Positions 1 through 11,548 of a stretch of DNA of 64,000 bases are shown one piece after another. Source of the DNA: Spisula solida. Lineage: Eukaryota; Mollusca; Bivalvia; Venerida; Mactridae. The notes below the pieces were generated by a model that had not been told where the DNA came from, made no database searches, and was given only the letters and a program-made list of their open reading frames with translations. Where the stretch lies: contig OX365962.1 in assembly GCA_947247005.1 (NCBI GenBank), positions 4,685,201 through 4,749,200 on the forward strand, read 5' to 3'. The position numbers were made by a program, and so were the translations under genes. Position 1 is the stretch's first letter. The number at the start of each line of letters is the position of its first letter.

Positions 1-72
1 CACAGTCTTGGCGTCATGCGTTGGTGCTAATTTCTATCGGCCAATCAGAATGCAGAGTGTTATATTCTAAGC

Positions 73-177
73 CAGTTAGAACATATTAAGTAAATTTTAA
101 TGACTAAAAAAGACTCGCTTCGCTTCGCTCGCTCCGCCCTTTTTAATAATTAAAATTTACTTAATATGTTCTGACTG
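73..177. repeat. Palindrome P1 with GC-rich core
   Basis: Arms 73-100 and 150-177 are reverse complements over 28 bp with one mismatch. The ~49-nt centre carries CGCTTCGCTTCGCTCGCTCC, which on the other strand reads GAGCGAAGCGAAGCG. The stem is very AT-rich and the core is GC-rich. It is one of seven palindromes in the window with this kind of core. Foldback or MITE-like origin is inferred. Confidence 0.85.
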
Positions 178-719
178 TAACGTAAAGCAAAGTGAAAAAA
201 TGACGTCATTTGAGTTCTTTGTTAATTATGATGACGTCATGGATATGAAGGAAATTAAATAAAAGTAATTTTAACAAACGTTGTTGTCTTGACTTCAATA
301 CCCTGAACTAAAAAGATAATTAAAAGTAGTTTTTCAAGCATTGTTCACTTGGCTTGATCGCGTTTTTAAACGTTGGCAATGCTTTGTTCACGCTGTCATA
401 GAGCAAATAGTGGCGCACAATCTCCGCATTGTTCCAAACTGTCTAGCGGAAAAGATGGCCATTGTTCTATCTATACTGCTAATGGTAGACATTTGCTAAA
501 TTCACCCAACGTCAATTATGGTTTAGAACTTTGTGTTTGCTTAAGTATCATGTATGTTACTAATAAAGACAATAAATCAACAAGTTAACAAGCATATCTC
601 TTTCTGGAATGTCGTTGTTATTTCTGATGCTTTTGCTAATTAATACGTACGGAATATTGTGATATTTTGATATAAATACTACGAAAGACCAGCGGCAAAA
701 AATAAAAAATTCACAATTT
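178..719. other. Non-coding; two CRE-like octamers
   Basis: No credible gene is seen. Two perfect TGACGTCA octamers (201-208 and 232-239) lie 31 bp apart, matching the CREB/ATF site consensus. No gene start is recognisable nearby, so a regulatory role is unsupported. A 71-codon open stretch at 373-588 starts at TTG and resembles nothing recognised. Confidence 0.4.
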
Positions 720-935
720 CAATGCACGATCTTAAATATGTTTAGATGTTAAAGTGAAACCGCGAAGGGTTCAAATCAAATCGTGTGTAAATTCCTAAAA
801 CCGTGAAATTCTGATATAATTATATATATATTAGTGAAATCGTGAATGTGTTACTGAATTCTTGAAACCGTTATATCGTGAAATAAAGTAAAGGGAAATC
901 GTAAATTTGTATTTTCGTGAATATGGGTTTGGTAT
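720..935. repeat. Degenerate 'AAATCGTGAA' repeat tract
   Basis: Variants of GTGAAATCGTGAA and GGGAAATCGTAAATTTG recur every ~25-35 bp. A similar tract occurs at 12825-12965 (GGGAAATCGTGAGTTTGC, then GGGAAATCATAAGTTTGC). In both places a TATCAATTTTGTTGAAT segment follows within ~100 bp, so the two tracts look like copies of one repeat. Confidence 0.6.
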
Positions 936-939
936 TTAT

Positions 940-1011
940 TGTATCAATTTTGTTGAATGAAATATTACTTAACCGACGTTAAGTAATATTTCATTCAACA
1001 AAATTGATACA
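940..1011. repeat. Perfect 72-bp palindrome P2
   Basis: Arms 940-973 and 978-1011 are perfect reverse complements over 34 bp with a 4-nt loop (CGAC). One arm matches single, non-palindromic copies at about 5530-5572 and 13015-13060 (TATCAATTTTGTTGAAT, then AACCGAC). This palindrome is therefore an inverted duplication of a segment of a dispersed repeat, joined at its CCGAC end. Confidence 0.95.
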
Positions 1012-2539
1012 TGTACTATTAACATACAGATACAATAATAATTTCCAATTAATTGGAAAAATCACGTCGAAATTAGAAAGTCACGACGTGAGAATTATGA
1101 CGTCGTGTTGACGTAACGCTTATAGGCCAGTCATTCTAGCCCAAAAATGGCCTTAACCTAGACAAAATTGCAAAAGTTTTGTTTTGAGTATTTTTAAGTT
1201 TTTTAATGTCTAAACTTCTACCAGGAAAAAATCCCCTGTTCAGAAAGTTGCGGAAGTACCTTAAAAAGCGATTTTAAGAAGGTCACTATACTTTTCATAA
1301 TTTTATTCCATGAAAATTTGGGTATAACAGTTTATCAGTAGTTTAATGTTATACACACACGCAGGTTAAAATATCAAACCATGTTGTTGATAAAAGGAAT
1401 TTACAATCAAAATATTTTCAATAAACCATTTATTTCAATTTTTTAAGCAAATAATGTGAAAATGAAGGGGTAGATTTACCCCACCCACTTTTCAGAAAAT
1501 ATGATAATTATTTTTGTACCATAAAACATGAATTAATTTCTTTATTTTGGGTAAACATATCTAAATGAGAGTGTTTTATAAGTCATCAACTGATAAACAT
1601 GCATCAGGATCTTAATTTGACCTACATGCGTGTGTCCATCCGTTTGTCTGTAAACGCGTCGGTCAGTCATGCTCATCCGTGAAGAAATCTTTATTATATG
1701 ATTAAGTAAAATAATTTTCATGGTGTCGTTATTAAACTTAGTATGTGGAGAGGGGCCTATAAGGGGCTTGTCATGAGATAGTGAATAACATTTCATATTT
1801 ATATTATGACAACAATCCCGGTTGCTATGGAAACGAAAATGGTATGGTAGCATTAACTTCTATTTCACTGTTTAAGCTTTATATTCGATTTGTTTAATGT
1901 ATCGTCACGTAGGTGATTTCCGGACAATCCAGGTCAATTATAATATAATTTATGTTTGTGATACCTTGGAACTTATGAAGTGCAATCACAAGTCGGAGTT
2001 CCTTTTGCAATGAAGTTCATTTATGTCATAATAAATATACCAGTAATATATAAACACCAAAGTAGATTGAATGTATCTGACGTTTTATTAATAATAATCA
2101 TAATAAGGTTATGTTAGCAAATTATGACATTATGAAGTTGGACAAAGCAAAGTCTACGTTTGAGCTATAAAAACCACATGGTTAACTGATACTAGTCTAC
2201 AGGGGGTATGGCTATAGTCTGGCAGTTGGTTTCCTTGGTAACCCCGCAACAGCATTTAAAGACCGGTACAGAAATTTCTATGTTTTGAATCAGTAAAACA
2301 AATTTATCAGTTATGTTTTAGTACAAAACTGACCGTATCTGTAGATTTGTTTGGATGTATGGCAGACAATTTTTGAAAATGATGCGTTTGTCGGGACTAA
2401 CATTTAATGCTGGTCTGCGTTCAACCAACACATGTATACCAATGACACAGGGTGTGCGAAATGCCTAATTCATCAAGAACATGATCGCATCTACCAACAA
2501 CAACCGCGGTTGTTGCATGGACAGCAGTTTTTAAAATAA
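1012..2539. other. Non-coding, little recognisable
   Basis: AT-rich and without a supportable gene. The part at 1600-1860, read on the minus strand, has the layout of the repeat at 52460-52860: a CGGTTGCTATGGAAAC-type motif, an AAACTTAGTATGTGG-type motif, and a GTCCATCCGTTTGTC-like stretch. It is probably a diverged copy of that family. Nothing else is recognised. Confidence 0.35.
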
Positions 2540-3012
2540 TGCGAAACATCGCCGATGTGTCGGGAAACCTCTGGGATGCCTCGAAGAATTAGTTTTATCG
2601 CGGAAGCATCCCCGATCATTCCCCGAGGTTCTGGATACCTCAGGAATGCCTCCTCGGGATATTCCCGAATTTCGGGGATGCCTCCCCGAGATGTTCCCGA
2701 CATGACATCGTGAGTACATCGGGTAAAATTCAATACATACATTGAAATTTCCCGATGTACTCGCGATCTGACTAAATGTCTCAAGACTTCGGGGAGCTTC
2801 CATCAGACATCGGTGAACCTCCTGATGCCAATTGGCAATACATCCCGAAGCAGTTAGACCAACGCATAAAGTCGGGAATACATCGGGAGTTCGTCTGATG
2901 CCTCCCGATTCACAAATAGTTTCGAGACTGCCCCGAAGCTTCCCAAAGACCACGAGGATCATGCTCTCGATGTCTACCGAAGCTAATTTGTTTCTATCGG
3001 GAGTACATCACC
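2540..3012. repeat. GC-richer block of CATCGGG/CCCGATG motifs
   Basis: Short motifs such as CGGGATGCCTC, CCCCGAGA, ACATCGGGA and CCCGATG occur many times in both orientations. A clean hairpin (arms about 2709-2736 and 2740-2765, stem containing GAGTACATCGGG) sits in the middle. Overlapping minus-strand open frames (2491-2784, 2531-2962) exist only because the motif lacks stops. Their predicted residues are repetitive and match nothing I know. Confidence 0.6.
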
Positions 3013-3258
3013 GACGCAAAAAAGCTCAGGCTTTAACTGTCACACCTGGATAACATTTCAGTTAAAAAAGTGTGGGTTCACACATTAAACGTTAGCACCA
3101 GCGTTGTTTAGCGTTTCAAAGGTATAAACAAGAGCTGTCCACGAACAGCGCGCTCCTTTATTCTCAGTGGCATGCTAGGGTAGTATAATAATTATATATT
3201 CAAAACAAAATTCTTCATAGATGCAACATTTCCCTCTTCTGTATAGAGGTTGTGCCTT

Positions 3259-3593
3259 GCAGTGATTTTTTGGCCTCTTTGGGAAACGGTCCAGGTCCGT
3301 TCAGATTGGGAATTTTCGCGTCGTGACAACTTGAAATTGGGAAAAAATTTTAAGCAGAAAGGCCAAATAAAACAGAAAAAGTTATTACATGTGACTGCTT
3401 ACTGGTTTCTGTAAATTTTTATGCTTGATCTTTTGTCAAACATGTTCATAACTTCTTCATTTTATGTCCGATTTTGATTTTTTTTAAATTTCATTGGGAA
3501 TTTCTCACTTCAAATTTGGGAAAATAATAGCCTTTTTCAAATTGGGAAGGTACCGTTTACCGGCAGCAAACAAAGAAGGAAAAAAATCACTGC
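3259..3593. mobile_element. 335-bp inverted-repeat insertion (MITE-like)
   Basis: Ends 3259-3271 (GCAGTGATTTTTT) and 3581-3593 (AAAAAATCACTGC) are perfect 13-bp inverted repeats. The host element reads GTGCCTT on the left and CTTGTAC on the right. AAATTGGGAA-type motifs inside also occur at 6270 and 10470. It has no ORF. Insertion into the flanking element is inferred by comparison with the copy at 15165, which lacks it. Confidence 0.7.
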
Positions 3594-4131
3594 CTTGTAC
3601 GTATTTTATGTTTTCTGTGCTCGGTTGGTTCAGCTGGGCATCGTGCCTTGTGTGTTTTTAATTTTTCTGTGCTCGGCTGGTTAAGTTGAGTGCTGCCTTC
3701 CCTGTCTGACTTAATACTATCTTTTTCTAAGTCTAAAATGGCAGATCACATGATCAAAATGCTTGACAGAGTTACCTACTCATGTGTATGTCATGGTGTC
3801 ATGATGATGAACATGTATGCAAAGTATCAATTTAAAGCAGTATGTCAATGCACTTTGAATATATTACAGGTTACAAACCTTTTATCTAGACTTTAAGATT
3901 TGCATTTCTAAGCCCAAAATGGGGTATACTTTCAAGATAATGCTTGATAAAGCTACCTAACTATGTGTATGGGTTAGGGTACATGATGGTGAACAAGTAT
4001 ACAAAGTACAAAAGCAATATGTCACTCCGCTTTGAAAATATTTGATGCTAATACTTGTACCTAAACTTTAACATTTGCATTTCTTTGTCCAAAAGGCGGT
4101 ATAATTTCAACAAAAAGCTTGATAGATAGAG

Positions 4132-4650
4132 AATAATAGGTTAGTGCCGTGGATGAATAAGTTTATCTGGCAAGACGGAGGAATTTATCGGGTGAGCCGT
4201 AGGCGAATCCGATAATTTCCGCATCCAAGCAGGATAAACTTTTACTTCATTCACGGCACTAACCTATTATACTATTTATCCAGTCGCTTAATCTGCTCAG
4301 TAAGGGGATCAAACTCGGGACTATACTGTTACTCTTTATTAACTAGCGAACAACGTCACGTTCGTTCCGTGACGTCACGATAAACAACGACGTCTGACAT
4401 TTTGATAGACGTTGTGTAGACGCAGGGAAGTCGAAGAAAATAACCGATCAACTACCAGCTCATTTAGGATAGGAAAACCTCACCCTCGGTCACGGAAATG
4501 CAACCTGCGACTCTCTTATAAGAAGAAATCCGTCAGATCACATGGTAAGGTGACGGATTATCACTAGTCACATGACGAGGTGACCGAGTATAGCTAAGTT
4601 TAATCGGCCCCACGTTAACTCGCAGACTTAATTTGACGGAAGTGACTGGA
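4132..4650. mobile_element. Insertion headed by palindrome P3
   Basis: Positions 4132-4271 form an imperfect ~140-bp palindrome. The outer arms contain ATAATAGGTTAGTGCCGTG and CACGGCACTAACCTATTAT, and the core reads GTGAGCCGTAGGCGAAT. About 380 bp more follow, with GACGGATTATCACTAGTCA-type short repeats. It splits a ~178-bp unit of the surrounding element between GATAGATAGA and GGATAAAGTTCCC, which shows that it is a later insertion. It has no coding capacity. Confidence 0.7.
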
Positions 4651-4995
4651 TAAAGTTCCCTACCCGTGTGTATGAGTTGGTGTCATAATGTTGAGCAAGT
4701 ATGCAAATTATCAAAGAAACCTTGAAGATATTCGAGGTTTAAGAAATTGTACCTATACTTTAGCATTTGCATTAAGTTGAACAAAGGGGCATAATTTCAA
4801 CAAAATGGTTGATAGAGTTACCTACCCCTGTGTAGGAGTTGGGTTCATGATGGTGAACAAATATACAAAGTATCAAAACAACATGGCAAAGGAATTTGAA
4901 AATATAAGAGGGTACCTGTTCCTGTACGTCAAAATTAGTGCAAATAGTAGATCCAAGTATAAATTTTAATTTGTTCGACACACGGCTTCCCATAG

Positions 4996-5339
4996 TCGGG
5001 AAAAAAATCTCACGTGACCTTGTTTGAATATGCCTTTAAAATGTTTTAATTTGTTTATATGGAGAATTTCGATGTTTTACTATAGTTTGCATTGTGTGAA
5101 ATTTGAATTTGTTAATATGTAACATTTCATGTCGTCATAAACACAAGTATGGGACGCCGTTTTACATGAATTACTTTGTGCATTTTCCGAAAAACTGTCT
5201 TCATCAAATGCAAGAAAACGGCGAGGTCTATCGATGGGGATTTTTTTCTGTGACTATATGGGACAACACTCTTCACAAATATGTACAAAGAAATTCTTTT
5301 GCAATTTTGTCTAGGTTAAAACCTAGAATGACTGGACTA
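4996..5339. other. Non-coding, nothing recognised
   Basis: The only open frame (5103-5348, plus strand) starts at a non-ATG codon and shows no domain or composition suggesting a protein. It ends with TCTAGGTTAAAACCTAGAATGACTGG-like sequence resembling 1110-1170 in reverse, so this is probably more dispersed repeat. Confidence 0.3.
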
Positions 5340-6101
5340 TTATTTTAAAGCCCGGGTTCGTTGACGTTACGTTTATTTTCCTGCATGATACTGGAACCAG
5401 CTGCTAAAACAGTGAAAATAACAAAGTGGTAATTTCACTGTTGTTTTCACTGTTATTTTCACTGAAAAATCTCCATGATCCATTGAAAGAAAATAATGAT
5501 TTGGCTTTATTATTTTATCTGTATGTTAATAGTACATGTATCAATTTTGTTGAATGAAATATTACTTAACCGACTAAATACCAAACACATAGTATAAGTA
5601 TTTTAATGACATTTTTTTAGACAAGTTTAAATTCATAATCATACCGATACAATGTTTCAGCCAGACAATCATGTGACGTCATGTCCGTACCCTTGCTTAG
5701 AATGAGAAGGACGTAAGCACAAAAAAGCTGTTTTCAGAAAACAAGAAAAAACTGTCTGAAAACTAATATTTAGTTATGGAAAAATAAGCCTTTTCAACTT
5801 TAATTTGGTCAACATGACCTGTTTCATCGAAATAGGCTCAAACGAAGCGCCTTGTGATGCAGATTTCAAACATGTGTTATAAAGTCTTATAAAGTTGTAA
5901 TATAGCACTTTCGAGTAGTTCGCTACTTACAGTATTCAGTTTCAGACAAGTATGACCTCTTTGTCCTATCGTGACATTTTTCCAATTACTTGATTTGATT
6001 CCGGTAGTTCATTAGCTGCAATATTCAGCGTAAAGTAGCGTAGGGTGGGCGTAATCATAGTATAATCGAATAGCGATATCGTCAAACGTGTAATAAGAGT
6101 A
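5340..6101. repeat. Dispersed repeat F, long copy
   Basis: Three blocks recur in the same order elsewhere. TATCAATTTTGTTGAATGAA to ACCGACTAAATACCAAACAC (5530-5590) recurs at 13015. GACCTCTTTGTCCTATCGTG with GTAGTTCATTAGCTGCAATA (5940-6090) recurs at 13250-13400. GAAGGACGTAAGCAC with AAACAAGAAAAAACTGTCTG (5695-5900) recurs at 14702-14900. A TTTCACTG/CAGTGAAAATAAC cluster at 5410-5465 can fold. No coding capacity is seen. Confidence 0.7.
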
Positions 6102-7197
6102 ACAAGTCAAATAGTTCCTGCGAGCAAATGGTGTACCGACTTCATTTGACAGAGAATTATTGACAGGATCCTCGACCTTCTATCTGCATAATTCAATAGC
6201 TGATGTGTATAAAATTAAGCATGAAAATCTCAAAATTGTGAGAAAAAAATAAGCGCGATAGGCCGGTAGCTTTCAAATTGGGAAAACTATATCAACAAAT
6301 TGTTAAATAATTTCATGTATAACAAACCAATTTTCAAGACACTTTAATTGCATATTATGACTCCCTTGTTCCATATAATATTTATATGCCTATAAATAAA
6401 ACCTCGTATCAGTTCATTAAAAGGTATTATCATAAGACATGTGTTCAGTGTTCAATAATATCAAATATCATAAACCAATTCCGATAATTCCATGGCAATA
6501 GACAAGAGACATTTAGAATTTTAAGTCTCTGAATAGACATTAACACTGAATGGTAATTCTCCTTATATGACTTTGGAGACCAAAAGAAACTGTATACGTT
6601 GTTAATTTTATCAAGGGAAACAACCAGCACTAATTTTACCCGCTGATCCTAAAAAATCCAAAAAATAATTTACGGAGCGAAGTGCCGGGTACGAATTGTG
6701 TTGAGTACGAAAAACAATACTCAGGACGAACGATGGGAAGTGGTACGAAAGTGTTGAGTATGAAACGTTAGCGAAGAATTAATCCAACGATAAAATGATC
6801 TAAACTCGTGTTTTATACTCTTTTAATCGAATTGCGTGTACATTTTTATCGTAGGGACGGGTTTTGAGGATACTTTTGTAGTTCTTTCTAAGAATTTTGA
6901 CTTGCCCGGGCCGACATACGTCAGCCATCTTTTTGCGTAAGAAAATTATCGGTTGCGTAAAAATACCGATTAGGTGTTAACAACCGAAATCCCGTAATCC
7001 TGACACATTAACCATAGAACTAACCTATTTTCGTTCAAGAACAATGTAGAGCTGTGCTTATGCAGCTGCAGTCACCTGCTGTTTAGATCCATGGTCTCAA
7101 TATTGACTAGCGCTCACTGAAATTTCGGACAGTTCTGATTTCTTCGGTAAATAAACTATTGCAATGCGACAAAGACCGATGTTATCCGCATGGAATA
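6102..7197. repeat. Segmental duplication, copy 1
   Basis: Positions 6102-6497 match 10305-10722, and 7053-7197 match 10741-10880, both in the same order and orientation with about 95% identity by eye. Copy 1 has ~555 bp between the blocks where copy 2 has ~18. The extra stretch (6500-7050) contains short direct repeats of GAGTACGAAA and GTACGAA but no gene. Confidence 0.85.
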
Positions 7198-8314
7198 ATG
7201 GAATTAGTCTGGTTCATGACATTCGTTTGAATGACGTTTGCGACGTCCCTAAAAAGGTTGACGGGAGTGGTTTGTTTTAAAAGTTTATAACTTTGTAAAT
7301 ATATGTAATAACTTGTTCAAATTTTCAAAAACTGGTCATAATAGTATCGTATTTCTAACGATATTTTGTCATGATTTTCGTTTTTTTGTCACTAAGCCCG
7401 GTTTTCCTGGAGAACGGCTCATATATATGTTGTAAATTGTCCAAAGGCACATACTTTGCCGATTTTGATATTAAAACAATAAAATAATGGCATTTCGAGG
7501 ACGTACTCGTATGGTACTCCTTAGTGTCAGTATTTTGTACAAGTGTCGATAGCTAAGTGCTACCGCCTCATAAACACACCCGAAATGATGTATCTAAGAA
7601 ATATGGCTTTATAATGCTGGCCAAACAATAGATGAGATCAAACATAAGCTTCTGACACCATGGTTGTTATAAAACATCAATTTTCTATGACATAGTTAAT
7701 ATAAAAACGTCATAAAACTGTATACGTACATGCGATCTTCTTCATTTCCGTTCACGATGCGTGTTAAAACATATTTTACGCAAAGTTTTTTCCCTCGATA
7801 TAAATCTTGAATGCCACGACAATTTTACATCGTAATGGTCAGGACGTGTTTTAATGCAATATATTGAGTTGTTAACACTTTCCGTGAAAATGTTAGGCAC
7901 ATTATAATTTCAAGCCACGAGTGTTTGTTTTCAGTTGTGCATGGTTTTCTGAAAGTCCAGCATTCAGCATGCGTGGACATGTCATTTCGTGGTATTAGTA
8001 AAATAAAATTTCTTGTGGTTGTACAGTCGTGACAGTGCTCCATATTTGAGAGGTCAATTAATCGTGAGGATTAAGTGTTCGAGTTCAACCATGAAATCAT
8101 TGCAAATTTTACCTCCACGAAAAATAGGGATCTTACAGTTTATCACATACATACCGTGATATTCCATGTGAGAACAAATGACGGAACAATGTTCTCCAAC
8201 ACGTGTGATAACAAGTACGTGACGTCACCAGCTTTTCGGCGCGAAAACGTAACGTCACCAGCTTAAAAAGTTCTTATTGGCGTTGTATTGACTCGCTAAC
8301 TATGGTAATGTGAT
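7198..8314. other. Non-coding; CRE-like half-sites near 8220
   Basis: No gene is seen. Near the end GTGACGTCACCAGCTTTTC is followed 30 bp later by a partial repeat, AACGTCACCAGCTT. The small open frames (7825-8043 minus, 8075-8266 plus) lack supporting features. Confidence 0.3.
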
Positions 8315-8468
8315 AAAAAGAATCCGCCATTCGTTGTCTTTGGTGTCAACATTTCTTTAACTTGTCACGAAAAAAAAAATTAAGCTCGCCAAAGGCTCGC
8401 TTAAAAACCTTTGTTTTCTAGACTCGTTTAAGAAATGTTGATCTCCAAAGACAACTCATGACGGATCT
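8315..8468. repeat. Palindrome P4 with GC-rich core
   Basis: The arms (about 8320-8362 and 8425-8467) pair imperfectly: GTTGTCTTTGG against CCAAAGACAAC, CAACATTTCTTTAAC against GTTTAAGAAATGTTG, and GAATCCG against CGGATCT. The centre contains AAGCTCGCCAAAGGCTCGCTT. The outer flank ATGTGATAAAAAGAATC is shared with P7 at 38105, so P4 and P7 appear to be related copies whose stems have diverged while remaining self-complementary. Confidence 0.8.
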
Positions 8469-8615
8469 ATATATATCCAGAAGCGTTTATTTTTCTTGTC
8501 ATTTCAGCATGCCATCCAATATATTTCCAGTTTTTCTTCTCTTTTTCAATGAACTTTGTGTGGTATGAGGTCATGTTGGACAATCTGGTAATTGAATCCT
8601 GATATGTTTTATTGT

Positions 8616-8958
8616 CCTAGAGAATATATGATACAGATAAATACTGTTGATATCCTAGAGAATATATGATACAGATAAATACTGTTGATATCCTAGAGAA
8701 TATATGATACAGATAAATACTGTTGATATCCTAGAGACTATATGATACAGATAAATACTGTTGATATCCTAGAGACTATATGATACAGATAAATACTGTT
8801 GATATCCTAGAGAATATATGATACAGATAAATACTGTTGATATCCTAGAGACTATATGATACAGATAAATACTGTTGATATCCTAGAGAATATATAATAC
8901 AGATAAATACTGTTGATATCCTAGAGAATATATTGATACAGATAAATACTGTTGATAT
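8616..8958. repeat. 38-bp minisatellite, 9 copies
   Basis: The unit begins CCTAGAGAATATATGATACA and ends CTGTTGATAT. It repeats nine times in 343 bp, with one 1-bp insertion (copy 9) and a few A/C substitutions (GAGAAT against GAGACT). It is very homogeneous, which implies recent amplification or array homogenisation. Confidence 0.97.
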
Positions 8959-10304
8959 CACCAAAGTCCATTAGTACCATAGTTAAATCGGCTAATTTGT
9001 AGTTTTTTCTGAATATGTTTTATCTATTCGTTGATTTAGCTTATGCTCAGTCCTTCAGGGAAAGTGTTTTTAATTTACCTCGTATTCGTTGATGGCGCAT
9101 TTGTTGTAAGCATGCCTTAGGAAAGTCAAATACATGTTGATACATGAAGTTTGTAATTTGGATCCATGGTATTGAAATCATGTCAACGTTCTCGTATGTG
9201 TGTGTTAATAATCATTATAAATAATTATAACCAATGTCGGGTTAACTTATATAATTTACGTCATTGCACTGAAATCACGCCCACTTAATCATTATCAAAC
9301 CTACGCAAGCGTGCGTCATTATTATAAGCAATAATTATGATTAAAAAAATAACGGCCTTCTGAATTCGCAGCCATTAAAAAATATATCGAAGTTTGATCA
9401 TTACTAAGCATTACTGCTGACAATATCTAAAATAATATGACGTTTTGGGAAATTAAAGTTTGATCTCGATAAAAATCAAATACATGTTTCAATGAAAATG
9501 ACATTTTTTGTTCGCTTCCTTATAAGACGCAAACGCTGATACCGATTATTTTATTAGTAACGTAAAGGTTCTAAGTGCATATGTTATTCCATGTGAAATG
9601 TATAAATATTTATGCATAGAGCCGTTTTTAGACCGTCAATGATCGGACTTTAATGACGTAAATTTTAGCGGATATTGGATGATAAGTGGCGCTTATTTCT
9701 TTTTAAGTGATTTGGCGACGTTGTCCATCATATGAGCCCAACGGCGCTTGTTTTCACGGATTTTTGAAAAAAAAACCATACTCAATCTTGGCTAGAAATT
9801 TAGATTTTTTTCATTTTCTACCATCGTTTCTAGGCGGTCATTTGACAAAGATTTATCAGTGGACCTAAATTAAGTTTGACCTTGTATCTTGAGTCGTTCT
9901 TTACATTGGCTACCAAGACGGTGCCTATTACCAAATGCGCAAGTTCTTGAGTGTTTGGCAAATCAATTGAATGAATTAGTTAATACGCATGCGCAGTAAA
10001 CTTCTATTTTATCACGAGCTGACGCCTATGTGATTAGATTGCGCATATCCTCAACAATCATAGAAAAACAATAAAATCAAACAAAACCCGAAAAAAACCA
10101 CTTAAAATCATTGGAACGCAAAATGTATTATTTCGGGCACATATATTAATCATTGTACATATAGCTGTCACAGCAACTTGATGCATACTTCCCTGTACGA
10201 CTTATCATTATCTATTTTTGTACTACAGTATTCGCCTGCAAATTGAAAAAAAACGATGAAGCGTAGCTACTAAACACTGGCAAACAAATCCGATCCAATT
10301 ACAT
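8959..10304. other. Non-coding, nothing recognised
   Basis: AT-rich sequence with no ORF longer than background and no recognisable repeat termini. Clusters of ATAATTATAA-type motifs near 9210-9350 are low-complexity. Confidence 0.35.
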
Positions 10305-10880
10305 ACAAGTCATATAGTTCCTGCGAGCAAATGATGTACCGACTTCATTTGACAGAGAATTGACAGGATCCTCGACCTTCTATCTGCATAATTCAATAGC
10401 TGATGGGTATAAAATTAAGCATGAAAATCTCAAAATTGAGAGAAAAAAATAAGCACGACAGGCCGGTAGCTTTCAAATTGGGAAAACTATATGCACGATA
10501 ATTTGACATACGAAATTTATCAACAAATTGTTGAATAATTTCATGTATAACAAACCAATTTTCAAGACACTTAATTGCATATTATGACTCCCTTGTCCCA
10601 TATAATATTTATATGCTTATAAATAAAACCTCGTATCAGTTCATTAAAAGGTTTTATCATAAGACATGTTTTCAGTGTTCAACAATATCAAAGATCATAA
10701 ACCAATTCCGATAATTCCATGACGATTGACTGGGAAGCGATGTGCTTATGCAGCTGCAGTCACCTGCTGTTTAGATCCATGGTCTCAATATTGCCTAGCG
10801 CTCACTGAAATTTCGGACATTTATGATTTCTTCGGTAAATAAACTATTGCGATGCGACAAAGACCGATGTTATCCGATGT
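10305..10880. repeat. Segmental duplication, copy 2 (internally shorter)
   Basis: Matches 6102-6497 and 7053-7197 in the same order. It has ~30 bp (ATGCACGATAATTTGACATA region, about 10491-10520) that copy 1 lacks, and it lacks copy 1's 6500-7050. A reciprocal insertion/deletion history is inferred. No gene lies inside. Confidence 0.85.
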
Positions 10881-11548
10881 TATTACAAAATGCATCGTTT
10901 TTTATATTTTTTTTTTGAAATCGTAAACCATCGAGAACATGTCACGTGCCCCTCCATGGACGTTTTACTATATGCTATCCAATATACCTGCTCGCTCAAG
11001 ATTCGCAGGTAACAAAGGAAAAATGGAGCTATTCCCTCAGCTCAGCTGTCGTAAAACTCATTGTTAGCATGAGAGTAACAAACGTAAGATCTTCAACTAT
11101 CTGAGCGTAATAAGCTTCTACATACTGTAAAAATAACTTTTCGGGAGTTATTAATTTTCGCTTTATTATAAAAATCGATCAATTCTCAAAATGGTATGTT
11201 CGTGAACTTAAACAACAGTGGGAATACAACAGCAAGGTTATTTTGGAATGTATAAATCGCAAACATTTAACTTCGCAAAATACTTAAAAAATACAATTTG
11301 CGAAATTTTGACCTGACAAAAATTTTGGATTTTACGGTAGTTCTGGAAATTTTGAACTTTCTGAATCTCTTTGTAGAAATTGCTTTATGCGCATTTTGCT
11401 CTGAGGCTGAATACTCATATTGTTTTTTTTTCCAGCTGAGAGTATATTGAACTTGAAAGGGATAATTATTGTTTTGCATTGAAGCGGAACATCAAATAAA
11501 TTCGGGATATTTGTTTGTTTTGATTGAATATAGTTTATATCTCATCGT
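10881..11548. other. Non-coding, nothing recognised
   Basis: Contains poly-T runs and AT-rich sequence. The minus-strand open frame 11267-11479 has low-complexity basic composition and no motif, so it is not called. Confidence 0.3.

Larger units (their letters stand above)
3128..4995. mobile_element. 'ACAAGAGCTGT'-headed element, interrupted copy
   Basis: The head (3128-3258: ACAAGAGCTGTCCACGAACA, CATGCTAGGGTAG, TTCAAAACAAAATTCTTCAT) matches the head of the more complete copy at 15165. From about 3718 come four ~178-bp tandem units (near 3731, 3909, 4088 and 4770), each with AAAATGCTTGATAGAGTTACC-like and GATGGTGAACAAGTATGCAAA-like segments. Two insertions interrupt it (3259-3593 and 4132-4650). 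No coding capacity is seen, so it is probably non-autonomous. The class is not assigned. Confidence 0.65.

Noticed and set aside
201..239. Promoter defined by two TGACGTCA sites
   Set aside because: There is no gene start downstream within reach, and similar half-sites are scattered in repeats (1080-1110, 8219, 13431).
2531..2962. 143-codon minus-strand ORF (and 2491-2784)
   Set aside because: It coincides exactly with the CATCGGG motif block. Two overlapping frames are equally open, which indicates composition rather than coding.
6660..6790. GGAGCGAAGTGCCG as another cored palindrome
   Set aside because: The word resembles the P-core, but the flanking sequences are not self-complementary.
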